From Mesaphorura yosii (Eukaryota; Arthropoda; Collembola; Poduromorpha; Tullbergiidae), in assembly GCA_009869945.1 (NCBI GenBank), contig WIXG01000197.1:1-64000 (forward strand): a DNA stretch of 64,000 bases, in the 5' to 3' direction. This document shows positions 12,739 to 26,100 of this stretch, one piece after another. Below the pieces are notes generated by a model that was not told the origin of the DNA, searched no databases, and saw nothing but the letters and a program-made list of their open reading frames with translations. The position numbers and the translations under genes are program-made. Position 1 is the stretch's first letter. Each line of letters opens with the position of its first letter.

Positions 12739-15700
12739 GACTCCGGTGCATGTTTCTTTTTGACCCCCACGGAGGTAAAGATCGACGAGAGAATATTGAT
12801 GACAACCCGGGAATAACCCAACAAAGCAACATAGTATACGTACAAAATTATCCAGCACGCAACTTCTGGAATGGACTCAGACGGTGAGAAAGGTTACATT
12901 CTTGTGCTCAATGATTTAACTGAAGTACGAGCTCTAATTCATTAGACTTCGCACTTATGTTTATCTCCGTCCTTACAGCAGGAAGCGCAGTGCAGTTTTC
13001 ATTAAGGAGGCAGACACGGAGCAGCTCTCAATGACTCAAGAGGCGACACAACCTAAGAATATGGATATGACAAGCGGACAGTGACAGATTTCGTCAATGC
13101 ACTCAATAATCAAATGCTTCGAGGAACCACTCTGTGTCTGTGCACGTACAAATCTTGATTTAACTGCAATTCTTGTCAAGACGCGAGTTTTCAGCTTTCT
13201 CAAGCTTTTGATTAAAATGGGGTCACATTTAAAGTTAATAAATTTGATTGTCAACAGCCTCGCTCTTAATACCATTATTTATGGGTTATGACGACTTGTT
13301 GTTTAGGACTTTTCTTAGAACGACCTTAATTAACATAGCTATTAGGACAAAACGCGATCAAATGATGAAGTGGTACGGGACTGTAATGAAGAGTTGACGT
13401 AGTTAATTTCCTTATTGCTCTGACCAGAGCGTGTGGTCTATCCAATCCAGCGTTATACGTAATGCCCACCAACAGAAGTTTTGATTATAAATATGAGCCT
13501 GAGCACAGGGTCGTGATCTTTCCGTGCAACCGAGAGCTTTATTTATCGGAGCAGGTTACACCCATCGAAGGAAGCACCCATGGTTTAGTAATAACAGTTC
13601 AACAGGGAAGTAATGGGAAAAGGAAGGGTTAAATTAAGCCATTTCGCCGAACATTCTCCATACTTTGCTCAAGTCAATAGCCATTCGCATAGAAGGCTGT
13701 GTGAGATCATGGCATGTGTGTCTTGCGATAAGAAGCCACATTCCAGTTTATGACGGCACTTGGTTGGTCAGACACCTTATTTGTTCAAAATTTATGTAGC
13801 CGTCCGAAGTGATTTTCCATTTTTATAACGTCTGCTCTGCGATCATTGACTATGAAATTCTATAGCAAGGCAAACCACCAGACATAATGGTAACGTACGT
13901 GTGATTCGGTCATTCAGGAGTCACCACACCAACTTTGTTTTGGTTCCATCAATCATAAAATGAAAGTGTTGATCGCATGAATCTATTCAGAGTCACGTTC
14001 CTCGCACATACGCCGACCACCGTTTAAATCATTAATACTTCATGTGTCACTATTATTAACAGACTTATGTTTCATAGCGCGAACGTTTGGCCAGAGAGGA
14101 ACTTGTCGTGGCTTTGACTGTAAAAAAAAATTCAGTTTGATTATTTATTTTTTGGAAGATACGGTCGATTTGAGTGAGAGATTATCTTCTGTCGCCGCCC
14201 TCTGAGTGACAGAGCTGCTATGAAATGAAGCTTTCTCAGCTTCTTGACATCGGTTGTACTCTGCGCATTGATAATCAATAGTTAAAGATGAAACGTATGC
14301 TGACATGGAGAGCTGTAGTTTCTGATCCTTAAATCAGTAACCAGTAACCAGCTAGCAGTTCTAGAAGCTGATTTCCTTTTAAGTGTTGAATCCGAGTCAA
14401 AGTCAGTAACGCTGAAAGTCTTAGACGGAAGGAAGAGGAAGAGTAGAAAGTTTACATAAAAAGAACGAAATTGCAAAGATCGAGGAAATCCATTTGAGAA
14501 AGAGTTCTTGTAGTGTTATTTTGTCGAAGTTTCGATGGTAAGGAGGCCAGACAATTGGAGATGAGGAAGGTAGGGAGAACATTTTCAGAATCTGTCAAAA
14601 ACTTCAAGTGAAAAAGGAGCAAGAGTGCATTTGTAAGAAAATAAGTGAAAAAAATGAATGTAAGTCAAAATAAAGGAGGAAAAAAGGATCCCATTTCTCT
14701 CCAGGGAGTCAGTCACACATCAAAAATACCTTTGAAATAATGTACACTATTACCAAAAGTACAATATGTCATTCGTGAGCCTGCGGTCGCACTGAATGCG
14801 AGTTTAGGCGCAGGATGCAAGTGCAGCAGTGCACCACTGACTCATTCATTTTGGATGGTTGCTAGGATACGGAGTTGGACAGGAGATTGAATCTGACTTT
14901 CGGAATTGAGACCTCGAATGACAATTATTTCTGAATAAATAAGTGTAAGAAGACAAGCAATAAATTGGTGTATTCGGTGTTTCATCGCTTTCGCAGATAG
15001 CCGAGAAATTAGTCGAGTTAGTTGATTTGTCTCTCTGAACAAATAATGGAAAAAATCAAGATAAATGTAAACATTCCTATGTTCTCGATCTAAATGTGAA
15101 CGGTTTTGGCAACACACCCTTTTAAATTTCGAATTTCACGCATTCTTAATGCAGCGTATCGCCTTGTGTATATTTTCATGGCCCACCGAATTACTGGAGC
15201 AAGGAGTCTATTCTTTTGTAAGTATTTCGAGTATTTCCTGTAGCTAATTATCATATCTCGCAGCATGGGATGGCAGCATGGTCATTCAGGCCTGCAATAA
15301 GGTATTTATTGATGGAAGACGAAGTGATTCGTGTGTTCGTGTCGTATCAATTTCAGCATCGTCCTTTTTAGTCCTGTGAAGGTGCTTCAGCAGCCTCTTG
15401 TCCAAAGGTGCAGTTTAGAACAATTTAGCACTTTCCGTGCCGTTTTGGACTTTGGACCAACTTGGTGGTAGTTTAAAACATCGTCGTGCTTTGATCTGAG
15501 TTCAGTATTGTAAAGTGTGAATTATGGGATGGAGTTGGGCAGCACGCGAAGGAGCACGTGCCACTATATCTGTCTGCATTCCCGTGTTTGTTTTTCAAAT
15601 CATTCATTTCACACTCTGTTAATCAATGTGTTCCTTCAATACTTCACCGAGCTCGCTTAGGTGAGTGTTCCAGTCTTCTTTTATGTTTTAAACTGTGATT

Positions 15701-18700
15701 ACTTAACAGATTTGTACCAACAATAACAAAAATTTGAGAGTTGCCCACTCAATTCGTGTTCTGAGGCATCATGACCGCATAAATTCCACTAATACGCATT
15801 AAAGTCAAAATATTGAGCGTATGAGCTTGTGGAGTAATAAATTTCAATATTACGTAAAGCAATTTAAATTACTCGTGTTCATACCTATAAATCCGTGCCA
15901 TACAAGGCATAAATACACGATAAACAAAAATAATATCAAGTTTCACTTTTTATCTTGTAACTTTCTCGTTTTCCGTGAGTTACGGGAAATGTAGATCTAT
16001 TTTGCTTAATTTTGAAGCAGTGTGAGTAAAATGCATCAGCAAGTCACAGCTGCTCAAATAATCAGTCCCAATCTCGTACACAGTTATGTTCAACCCCTAG
16101 ACAGTCGACTGGTCCTGCGTTCAAGTAAGTTCAGCACAATAAAGTGGCCTGTGAATTGATGTCGTGTATCAAATTTCTGTCTCCGTACATTGTTGCTCCT
16201 CAATTTATATGACTTTCGTATTGTATTTTGGAATGTGGCAATCGTTATTGCAATCGTGGTCTGTGATTCAACAATTCTGCCTTATTTGCAATGCTCTGCG
16301 CACTCCTATTTGTTCATTATTCTATGCTTCTCCAGAATTCAAGTCGACAAAGCAGGGAAAAGTGGAAAATGCTGATGAAATTCAATATTGCTCGAACCAA
16401 AAATTGTCTACGTCGAATATTTATGCAAGCAGTCTGCCAGCACGGGCGAGACTGATGTTGAGTGGCGCTTTCCTTCCTTCTTCCTTTTCAATTCTTGTCA
16501 CTCAGCTAAGCAGCACACATTTTTCAATTCCCTTAACCAAATATACAAAGTTTGTTCAATTTGACACTGGAAAGGGTAGAAATGGGAATGCACCACGGCG
16601 AGGCGTGCTGCTGCTGCGTGCTGACTAATTACACGAGTCTTTCCCTCCGTATCAAATTACACGTGAAAATACTGCAAACTGGGACTTGCAGCCACATCGC
16701 ATAGACAAAATATTATGGAAATCGGAGTCGGTAATAAATGATGAGTCTGACTGATTGACGATTCGTCGACTAAAGAGAAAAAGGCATCATTATTTTACGC
16801 GATGATATAACCTCGGGGCTGACTATTTGTGAGTGTTTGTGAGAGCACGCCGTGCTCGAGGGACGAGAATGCTCATAAATTATGATTGGCTCTAATCTCG
16901 CCAACTTTATTTTGAGTGTTTGGGCTGCTCCGGCTTCAGCACCGAGTGTGAACCACGCTCGTCATTCATGAACCCACTTAACAGTCTGTATCGGAATATT
17001 TACACTAATTTAACTTTGTAATAATATTTTGATCCATAATTTTTGTGGCTGTCTAGATGTCTGCTGCGCTGCGTAACAGCTTGGGTGGTTCTATTTTCTC
17101 AAGAGTCAATTTTGAAACAATTCAATTTTAATACAACACCATTCTGGGCGATGAAATTCACTTTATGCGGACAATTAAGTCATTCTCTGCCTGCCTGATT
17201 TGCCAGTTGCTACTTTATTATAATGATGGAAGAGCTCCGTTCAACAATTGTTATTCTTTGCAAGAATTATTACTTTTATTTTAAAACAATGTTTGCTTAA
17301 ACTGCGCAACCTTTTCATCGACGACGTGTGTTCTGAGCTGCTTCACCCAAATTCAAGTCATGTGCATAGGAATAATCTATCACTCATCTGCATCCTCCTC
17401 TCTTGTCCGAGTCCTCGTCTTCCTGTGTGATCAATCCTTCAAACACAATGAACCCACAAATGCTTTAACAAACGCCAACTGTTGACTTCTCGCCGCCTGG
17501 CATACTTCTGGCTGAATGGATTGGATTCCTCGTCACATCATTTATCATTTTTAATATTTGTAAATAACAAACACAAAGTGAGATGAATTAAGACCTTTCG
17601 AAAATGTGCTAATAAAGTCTACCACAGCTGTCGCGGGTACAGGTTATCACTTTCTCTTCTCATCTGCAATTAAATGCTAACTATCCGAGATCCATGAAAA
17701 GGAAATGGTGGGCCTGGTCGTAGCTCTCATCAAGCGAAAGAGCATTGAAGGTGCAAACTGCGATTACGAGACGTACATTTCAAATTGCATAACAGTCTAA
17801 TGAAGATTGCGTAATAGTCATTGTGATGACAGACGTCTTTTATTAATTACTAGCTTATCTTGAGTGTAGAGACGCATATTAAAAATATCGTGCTCTATGA
17901 ATGTCGTGTTAAGTTTATTTGCGAAATCATGCCATCATCCCATCCAAATCCTAAATTTAATTGGAATCTTAAAAAGAAAGAAGGCTTGACACCGGGACGC
18001 TTCGGTTGTCAACGCGGGCCCATGTTCCAGGGCAAACCCAGTCAACTTAGCTAGTATTAATAAAGCCTGACATTTACTGTACCGTACTACTTAGATAACT
18101 TAGATTTGCCAGTGAAAACCTGAGTTAGATTGACGGTGATCATGAAGGAATGTGAGTTTCCAACCGGAAAAGGCCTTCTAGTTTCTGCAGAACCACGCAG
18201 ATAAATTCCACAACCATGCTACTCAAGTAATGCTCGCTTCGAAATGACAAACATTCAAGACACTGATCTCAGATTATCACAGGAACTCCAAGAATTTTAG
18301 TTCGTTCATTATTTCAGCAACGATTAAAAGATGAAGCATCAAGTCTGTCGATTTCTTTCACGGAGAGAAGTTGAAGTTGATGTTTGAAAGATGAGTTAGG
18401 ACTCGATCCTGGTAATTGGTAGCATTTGTTTTGTAGAACAAGTCCATGCAGAATCAGAAGCATCGCCTCAAACCCCGACTAACGGAGTCAACGAGGATAA
18501 TCATTCTTGAAAGACACAAAGACAATAACAGTAAGTCAAAGATAAGAGTCTTGAGAACTCTAACGACTCACCTCGTTAAAAGAACATGTTTTCGTGGACG
18601 GGGAGAGAAACCAACTTTTCTCTGTGCTTTGGCATGAGGACCTTGTTGTTGCTCCTGCTCTGTCTTTTTAAAATTTCATGATTCATCTTTGAGATAAGAA

Positions 18701-19925
18701 GTTTTAAAAGAGATTTCTCAGACACGGTTAACCATTATGATATCACACAGTAGTCCATCTGCTCGAGCTGGAGCATTGAAATGTCTCCAGTTATTGTTGT
18801 TGCCAATTACAGTTTCTTTCATTCACCGAATCCAGAATTCGTGAGAAAACTTTCGCATCTTTCAAGGGAAATTATAGCAGATTCTAAATACTTTAGTTTG
18901 ACTTCCAAACCGCTGGCTGAGGTGCTATTTGAATGTAGGAAATTGGGATATTAACCTATACTCGATTGTCAAACGTTGATAAATAGCATAAATCGAAATC
19001 AATTAAATCATCCAATGTCGAATGTGCGAGAAAAGCAACGAGTTTAAGATTCTGCATTGTATCGTCGCAGTGTCCAGAAACAAACGATCAACACGACAAA
19101 GAACAACACCGCGAACAACGACGACAAAGAATTCTGCTACAATTTACCGACGATGACGACAGGTTCGAATGCCTCTTGAAGGAATGCTGCCGAAATGTAG
19201 AAACTTGGTGGCTTGATGAAGAAGCCGTCGCACTTTATAGCTCACAAACAAATAAAAACGCCAGATGAGCCGACCCGATCCTTACTTTCGAACCGCTTGA
19301 AAAATTTATACATTTTTTTATTCGCCGTATCGCATCAGGGCACAGTCGAATAAAGACGACATGACAGAATTTTATGCAATGCAACACAGTTGGACACAAC
19401 ATTACATGCAATTGTCATTATTGTTCAGTATGGAAATTCTGTTGATTGTCGGCAGTTCTTATGTTGTGATTCAATCCAAGAAAACAAGAATTACATGGAA
19501 TGAATTTTAGTACCTCTCAGTTGGCTGGCTGACAATGACGCGATGTGATCATACTGCATGCTGGATGAAATGTCTCTGGCTACATAACATTGCACCATCT
19601 ATTTGCATTGTTGCAGAGAAGGAGACAGGCACGGTGAGCAGCGACATAATCAATTTGAATTATGTTAAAGAGCTTCAAAGCACTTGAGAGCATTCGAATT
19701 GCATGCGCATGAAACGTCGATTAAGATATCGTACGATTTTTGTTACTGTGCGTTGTCGCCCTAATGTCCAACGAACGCTGAGCAATGACAATGATGTCGT
19801 TTCTATAAGCACAGTTCGACAATTGCGATTCACGGAGATGACACACGACAACTCCATGTCGAAATTCACAACGCATCCATTTCCAAACGCCGCAGTCATT
19901 TCGCGATGGCAAAAAATAGCCATAT

Positions 19926-19963
19926 TTTATTAAGGAGATCTCATGAATGAACCGAAGTTTATT
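19926..19963 (-). promoter_or_regulatory. Candidate polyadenylation signals of the FGFRL1-like gene
   Basis: Two AATAAA hexamers on the minus strand, at 19963-19958 and 19931-19926, lie about 190-225 bp downstream of the stop codon at 20151. That spacing gives a short and reasonable 3' UTR. Which one is used cannot be decided from sequence alone. Confidence 0.45.
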
Positions 19964-20150
19964 AATTACAAGATATTGTACAGAATGTGTACGTCAGTAT
20001 TTAGTAAAAAGTATCTAGCATAGTATTACTAATCCTAACAATCGATAAATAACCGAAATCACACTTGAATGTAGCGATTAAAGAACGAGGATTAAATTCT
20101 TCGCTTTAATGGACTAAAATAATAATTTTAATAACACACTATTCCACATT

Positions 20151-23100
20151 TTATGTCCAATGCCCACAATACGAAGACGCATGATGACTTGCGCTTGAGC
20201 CCACGAAGGTCGGATGGCATTGTTCATAGATTCTTGAGCCATGGTCGTCCATATCAATCGACTCGTGCTCAAAGCAGTTACACTTCGACAATGTCATTTC
20301 AAGCGTAGGGCCGTCGCTCGCTGCGACTTTATGACTGCCCGTCCTGCCATGATGGTGATGATGATGGTGTGTATGCTTGTGATTTGTGCTAACTGAATTT
20401 CCGTTCGCACCGCTGCCATTGCCATATGCGAAATGGTTTATCGCAGCGCTTCTCTTCGCATCCGCCACCGAATCGTGGTGACCACCCGATGAGGAAGAGG
20501 ACGAGTGCGTAGAGGTTGTGGAGACCAGCAACTGATGGCAATCGTGCCCGTCGTTCTTGCTTGTCCCCAAATGGCGGTGATGGCTGAGATGGTGGTATTT
20601 CGACGGAGACGAGTTGTAATTGTTGCTCCCAATCATAATAGATGGCAACGGTATTGAAGTGCCGTTCGATAATGTGGAGGACGACAGCTTCTTGGGGATA
20701 ATCGTCTTCGACAATTGCTTGGGCTGACTTTCTTGATATTTCCGAAGAACGCAAGCTCCACCAACCATTAAGAGGGCTAAGATGAATGAAATTCCGATAA
20801 CCAAGACAGGAAATGAAATTATCGTGGCGGACGCTGCCGCGGACGATGAATTCGGGTTCATCAATGCCGTAGACTCATCTGAAGGAATTGAAACATCAAA
20901 TATTAGTGGCGATCTTTAAGTTTATAATTCGTAATTGCTAGAATCTGACTTACCTGCATCTACAACCTTGAGTACTGCGATTTCTTTGAATGAGTACCCT
21001 GCACTGTTAGTAGCCAAACACACATACGAGCCAGAATGGGAAGGATCCGACCTTGCAATGATGAGTTTGCTGATGAAAGTCCCATTTCGCTGAGATTCCG
21101 TGATTCGGATACCTTTGTCCTGTGTTTCCTGCAACAATGAACAAGTATTTCTTGAAACGGATGTTCTGAATCTAATTAGTAAGTTCATACTGAAAACTTT
21201 GAAATAATCAAGCAAATGTCTTTATTTATCATTGTCATTGTTGTCTTGGTGAGGCATGCATACATACCTGAATCACTAAAACGTGGTGATTATCATTCGG
21301 AAGAAGTCTGTGTTTATGCCTTCTACCACTTTGACTGTTAATGGAAGTCTTCAAGTAGTAATCATCGTCTGGGACACGCTTTAGCCATTTGATGTGTGGT
21401 GGCAGCGTAGACAGGCTCGCTCGTACAATGCACTCCAGAACAGCTTCGTTTCCAACCATCACCGTCGTATTGTTTGGGTCTCCAGTCGCCAGCTCGGGCC
21501 GTCGCTTTTCAGCAATCTCTGTAATCACATGCCAAAGCGTTAAAATTATATATACGGAATAAAAACAAAATTGCTCAAATTTCGGTCGTTCAAAATGAAG
21601 GCTGAGAACTTACCGGTGACGTACAGTTGAATGTTCAGCTCCACTTTACCCGCAGTGCTGTTCGCGATGCACGCATACACGCCAGAGTCGTCGACCGTAA
21701 GTTTGCTCAGCAACAGAGTCCAGCTCGACCATTTCCATAATTTGTCACCAACCGATTTTCCATTCTGTGAGCGAGGAAAGCGGATTAATGAAGGAGCCCG
21801 CACAATGGGATTATTTTGCCTCCCTTCGTATGGACCTGAATTATTCCCATACCTTTAACCAATTAATTTTTGGTGTCGGTGTGCCCTTGGCCTCGCACCG
21901 CAATCTAATGGTGTTCCCATAGGTGACTTGCAAAGGGCCAGTCTGCTCTGTTGTTTCCAGTGTGAACTTTGGCGGTACCGCCGCTGCTCTCCCAGACTCC
22001 CTTCTCCTGTCATTGCTGTTGCTGGGATGGTTGCTGTAAATCTTTTCATCTGCGTCCACCATCTCTTCATCTATAAGAAACCAAAACAGCCATGATAGAG
22101 TAAAAATTCGGATTCGGGTTTGGCTAATTATAAGGCGGCGAAACATTAGCACGTAATGCAAAAATAGTAAAATATTAGAACTAAAAAGAGTTCGAATTAA
22201 ATTTATATCAAGGCTTTACGCTCTCTTTCACTCTTTCCAGAACACCGACAATGTTTGTTTTATGTGTCAATTTTCTAATTGATCTCGGATTGAAGCAGCG
22301 TAACACCTGCATGTCCATTGAGTCTAGTCATTGAGAAAATAAACGGCTTAATTTTCCTAGTAACTCGTTTTGATGATCAAATTACTACAAGGAACAATAC
22401 GCCCTTTACGAGCCGAAAATTGCTCATTTCAGAGGATTTCCACAAGAGCGAATGCAAAAGGGTTTCATTTAATTCGTATTGGCAATGCATAAGGAGGAAT
22501 TATCGTATTGAATTTCGTCGAGAGAGTTTCTTCGAGTAAGTCCTTTGAAACTAATATTGTAAAGAATAATTCCGCACTGGAGACCGCCGTTGGCGTGAAT
22601 AGTGTGAACAACTCCAGAGTGCATTGAAAGGTAATCAATAGATTATACTATTTTGACAAAATGTAGGCTTGAAGAGTAGAAAGACCGGCACAGTTGAGTA
22701 TAAACTAACGGCAAGGCATAAGATGGTGGATCCGACCTGAAGATGCAATAATGCAGGTTACATATGCTCATTCCAACGACTTCTTCCAACGGATTTCAGG
22801 AACAGAGAAAATTTATTATGCCGAAATTGACTTGAGATCTACGGATTTATTGGTCAAAACCTTCGAAGTATTCATGTGACAGATTGACAGACTACGTACG
22901 GTATTCTATCAGAAACGGAGATATTGGAGATGAGAATAAAAGTGCCTCATTGAAAATGTGTTACTTCAAGAAGGAAATAGCTGAGATGTCCGAATCATTT
23001 CTTATTTATTATCAACAACATGAAGTGTGAGGCAGAGGGTAGGAAACTTTATTTTCCAGACTTGGTTGACATCAAGTGCTTTCGACTTGAGCACGATTCA

Positions 23101-26100
23101 GACCAATGCCAGATGCACATGCCGGAGCCAGACTCGTACTAATTGCTTTTGAATTGTTCAAGGTACGGTCACTCAAAATCGTTCAACTCACTTGTGCGAG
23201 ACTTGTCACTTTGCAGGCTGACGTATGAAGGCGTCAAAACTCTTATTATCACCTTTCTTTTCATTTCGTTGTCTTCTGTCACTTCACGTGTCATTTGTCA
23301 GGCGTCTCTCAGAAATTTAATGAGTCTTGAAGAAAACAAGCTCGAAACTGTATTCAAGTGGATGAAGTGGGAAGACTACTCTCCATGTCGTTGTCATTTT
23401 GTTCCGAAGTCTTTCCAGGACGAACACTTGAGCAAGTAATTTTAGCAACATCTCTTGCACGATTGGCTATGTTGAGCCATACCATACGAGTGTAAAATAT
23501 GATTTGTTTCGCCGAAGTCGAAGTCACAAGTTGCCCACCTTGATTTTGAATCGTTGAACCGCAACGCGCAAGATGCACCATCGAATCATTCTTCCTCTAT
23601 TTTCTTTTACGCCTCTGAAGAGTCTATCTGTCTAAATAAAAGATTTTCTGAATGATACTTCTCATATGCTGCGTCATTTCTTAATTTTCCAGTACAGCGT
23701 TGTGTGGCTAAGAGTTGCATACCGGTTCACAACACTTGAGTAGTCAAGAAAGAATAACAGACACGACAAAGGCTGCTGGTTCTTGGGTTCTTAATCTTTC
23801 AAGGTAGTCAGTTTTCAGCTTCAACCAGAGAGAAAGAATAACAATATTGCTAGACCTACAAAAACTCTCTTGCACATATTTTTGACTGCTCGAAGCTGTC
23901 CAGTTCAAAAGCTCAACTCTTACTTTACTTTCAAAAGATTTACAGATTTGCGCCTAGAAACTGAAAACACTTGCAAATGTAGGAATGGATTTCCGAAAAT
24001 GTTAACCAAAGCCTTGCCATTACCTGAAGTGACATTCAAGGATTCTCGATAAGTGGAGTTATGACTGCAATGAGCATTGAGCTGCTGATCGGACAGTCTA
24101 AACGGCAAAGAATGATTAATGCGTTCCTGGACTTGGAATTCTAATGAAGGAACAATGCAACCAATCTACCAGCCTGAGTCAGTACGGATATGCAATTGGC
24201 AGCGCAGTACAAGCTAATGATGGTAGTCAGTTTAAAGTAAAAGGCAATTGTCATTCGGAAACAATGCCTCCGAAGCAAGAGAATGGATGGAAACAGTTGG
24301 TGGCTGATGTCCTTCGAATTGACTGAGTTTGCTCATCGAGTCTGGGATCATCTGCTTCGCAATACTGGAGACCATGACTTGGTCGTTGGATAATTCCTAG
24401 TATTCAAGGAATTCCAGGCGTAATCGGACGCGGAATTCCAAATAAATCATGACCTTAGCTCGTCGATCCTTGGGTCTAGGCTTTATATGCTATTAATTGA
24501 AATATTTGACTCCACGTTGCCAGTTTTGTGAGTCGGTCTTAATTAAGGATCCGTGCTAGTGTCTTTGTCACTTGGCGTTGTCCTCTGACGTGTGTATAAA
24601 TTAATCTCACAGTTTCGCCTTATTTCGAAGTCTAATTTTGTTTATGGGACCATTAGGATGAAAAATGGTAAATAAAATAATAATGTGTCTTCTGTTTTGT
24701 GGTACTTGTTAATACCCCCTGCAGTTTTCAGTCTCGAGGCGGGGACGCAGACACATGGCTGGGCTGTGCGAAGAAGGGACAGATGAGACCCTTGATAAAC
24801 GCATAACTCTATAAAATTCTCATGTGTCACCTTCGTCGTCGAGCAGGCACTCGAGGTTTCAGGTAAGCCAGAGACTGCTGCGACCAACTGACATAAAAAC
24901 TCAACTCAATTGTGCCAGCCAGGCCATGTCTCGACCATCACAGGAACCAAAAAGGTTTCTTTTTAATGTGTGTCAGCTGCAGCAGCAAGACAATAATAAT
25001 GACAATCATTCCAGACCAGAGCTCAGAAACAATGAACAACTGGAACGAGCATTACAAAAATATTTCGAAAAGACAATTTAGTCTCTGTTGTCTTATTTCT
25101 CATTTTCAGAGTGGCTTTACTGAAAATAATGTTGTTTTCTTGAAACAATGAGATAAACCAAGGCTGCCCGGAATCATGGAGCTGCTCTGTGACATAAGTC
25201 ACATTCTTCTTCGTCATCATCGTTTTCTCTTATCGGTCCAGGAATCACAGGTTTTTCTTGAAATAAAATTGAACCCACTTCAAGTGTCATGATTTTTCAA
25301 GATGAATTATGAAAATTGCATTTTTCACGCTTGAATTTGACTCTGCTCTGCGCAAGGAACAAGTATTACCCAATTTGGAGCGGAAACGCCTGCCTGTCTT
25401 GAACCTCTCTCCTGTCCTCGACCATTGCACTTCGCACGGTTTGGCATGGCTACGCTTTTCGCTTTTGTCGGCACCGACAGGATCTCGAGAAAGGAAAAGT
25501 GTACGAAGATAACAATGTGAATAAATTTCATTCAGTTTTGAATCTTCCTATCGGTGCCATTGTTGGTTAGAGTCCGGGGTATGACAAATTCATACTGCTG
25601 TCGAGCGAGCCTGCTTTGTGAGTGCAATTGGGAGAATGATTGAGCCGAGCGCATCGCAAACATTCTGAACGACCGAATTTTGAACTTGAACTCGTATGAG
25701 CAGAGCAGCCAGTAAAGGGCAAAGCAAGAGAATATTTGCGTAATCTACAATAATATTTATTAGCACATCTTTATATGCTTATGGTTTTGCAATTCTGTGT
25801 GTGTATGTGTGGGCAACAAAATATAATTTTGAAGCAGATCATGAGTGCTGCACAAATTCAGATGTAAATATGTTAATCGTCAAGCTGGTCGCTGTTACTT
25901 TATGCAAACACTGACAGCGGGCGGGAAGCATTTACCGAACACCGCCTACCACAGGTTTCAGTGTTAAAATCGCACAAAATTTGAGAAGCGCGGTAGCCCC
26001 TACCCTCAGGTTGCAGCGGTTGCAGCAATTCACGTCGGGCTTCTTTTTAGTTCAACAGATATGGGTATGTAGACTAATGCAGCATTCATGAAATCGACCT

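Larger units (their letters stand above)
2110..20150. other. Long intergenic region, no recognised gene
   Basis: About 18 kb without a recognisable protein. Frames over 100 codons (for example 8757-9170 on both strands and 16164-16628) have composition and frame structure expected by chance in AT-rich DNA and show no domain, signal peptide or splice pattern. Minor landmarks are TATA-like TATAAA strings near 8063 and 8116, a GGCCA triplet repeat near 12719-12738, a low-complexity ACGAC-rich tract near 19080-19160, and several copies of the 8-mer GCAGTGCA. The region may hold enhancers or far 3' sequence of FGFRL1, but nothing in it is decisive. Confidence 0.5.

Noticed and set aside
16164-16628. 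154-codon plus-strand open frame
   Set aside because: The composition looks like translated non-coding DNA; no motif, no Kozak-like context and no supporting neighbours.
19140-19200. tRNA-like GGTTCGAATGCC string
   Set aside because: It resembles a T-loop, but no matching acceptor stem, anticodon arm or D-loop box could be found around it.
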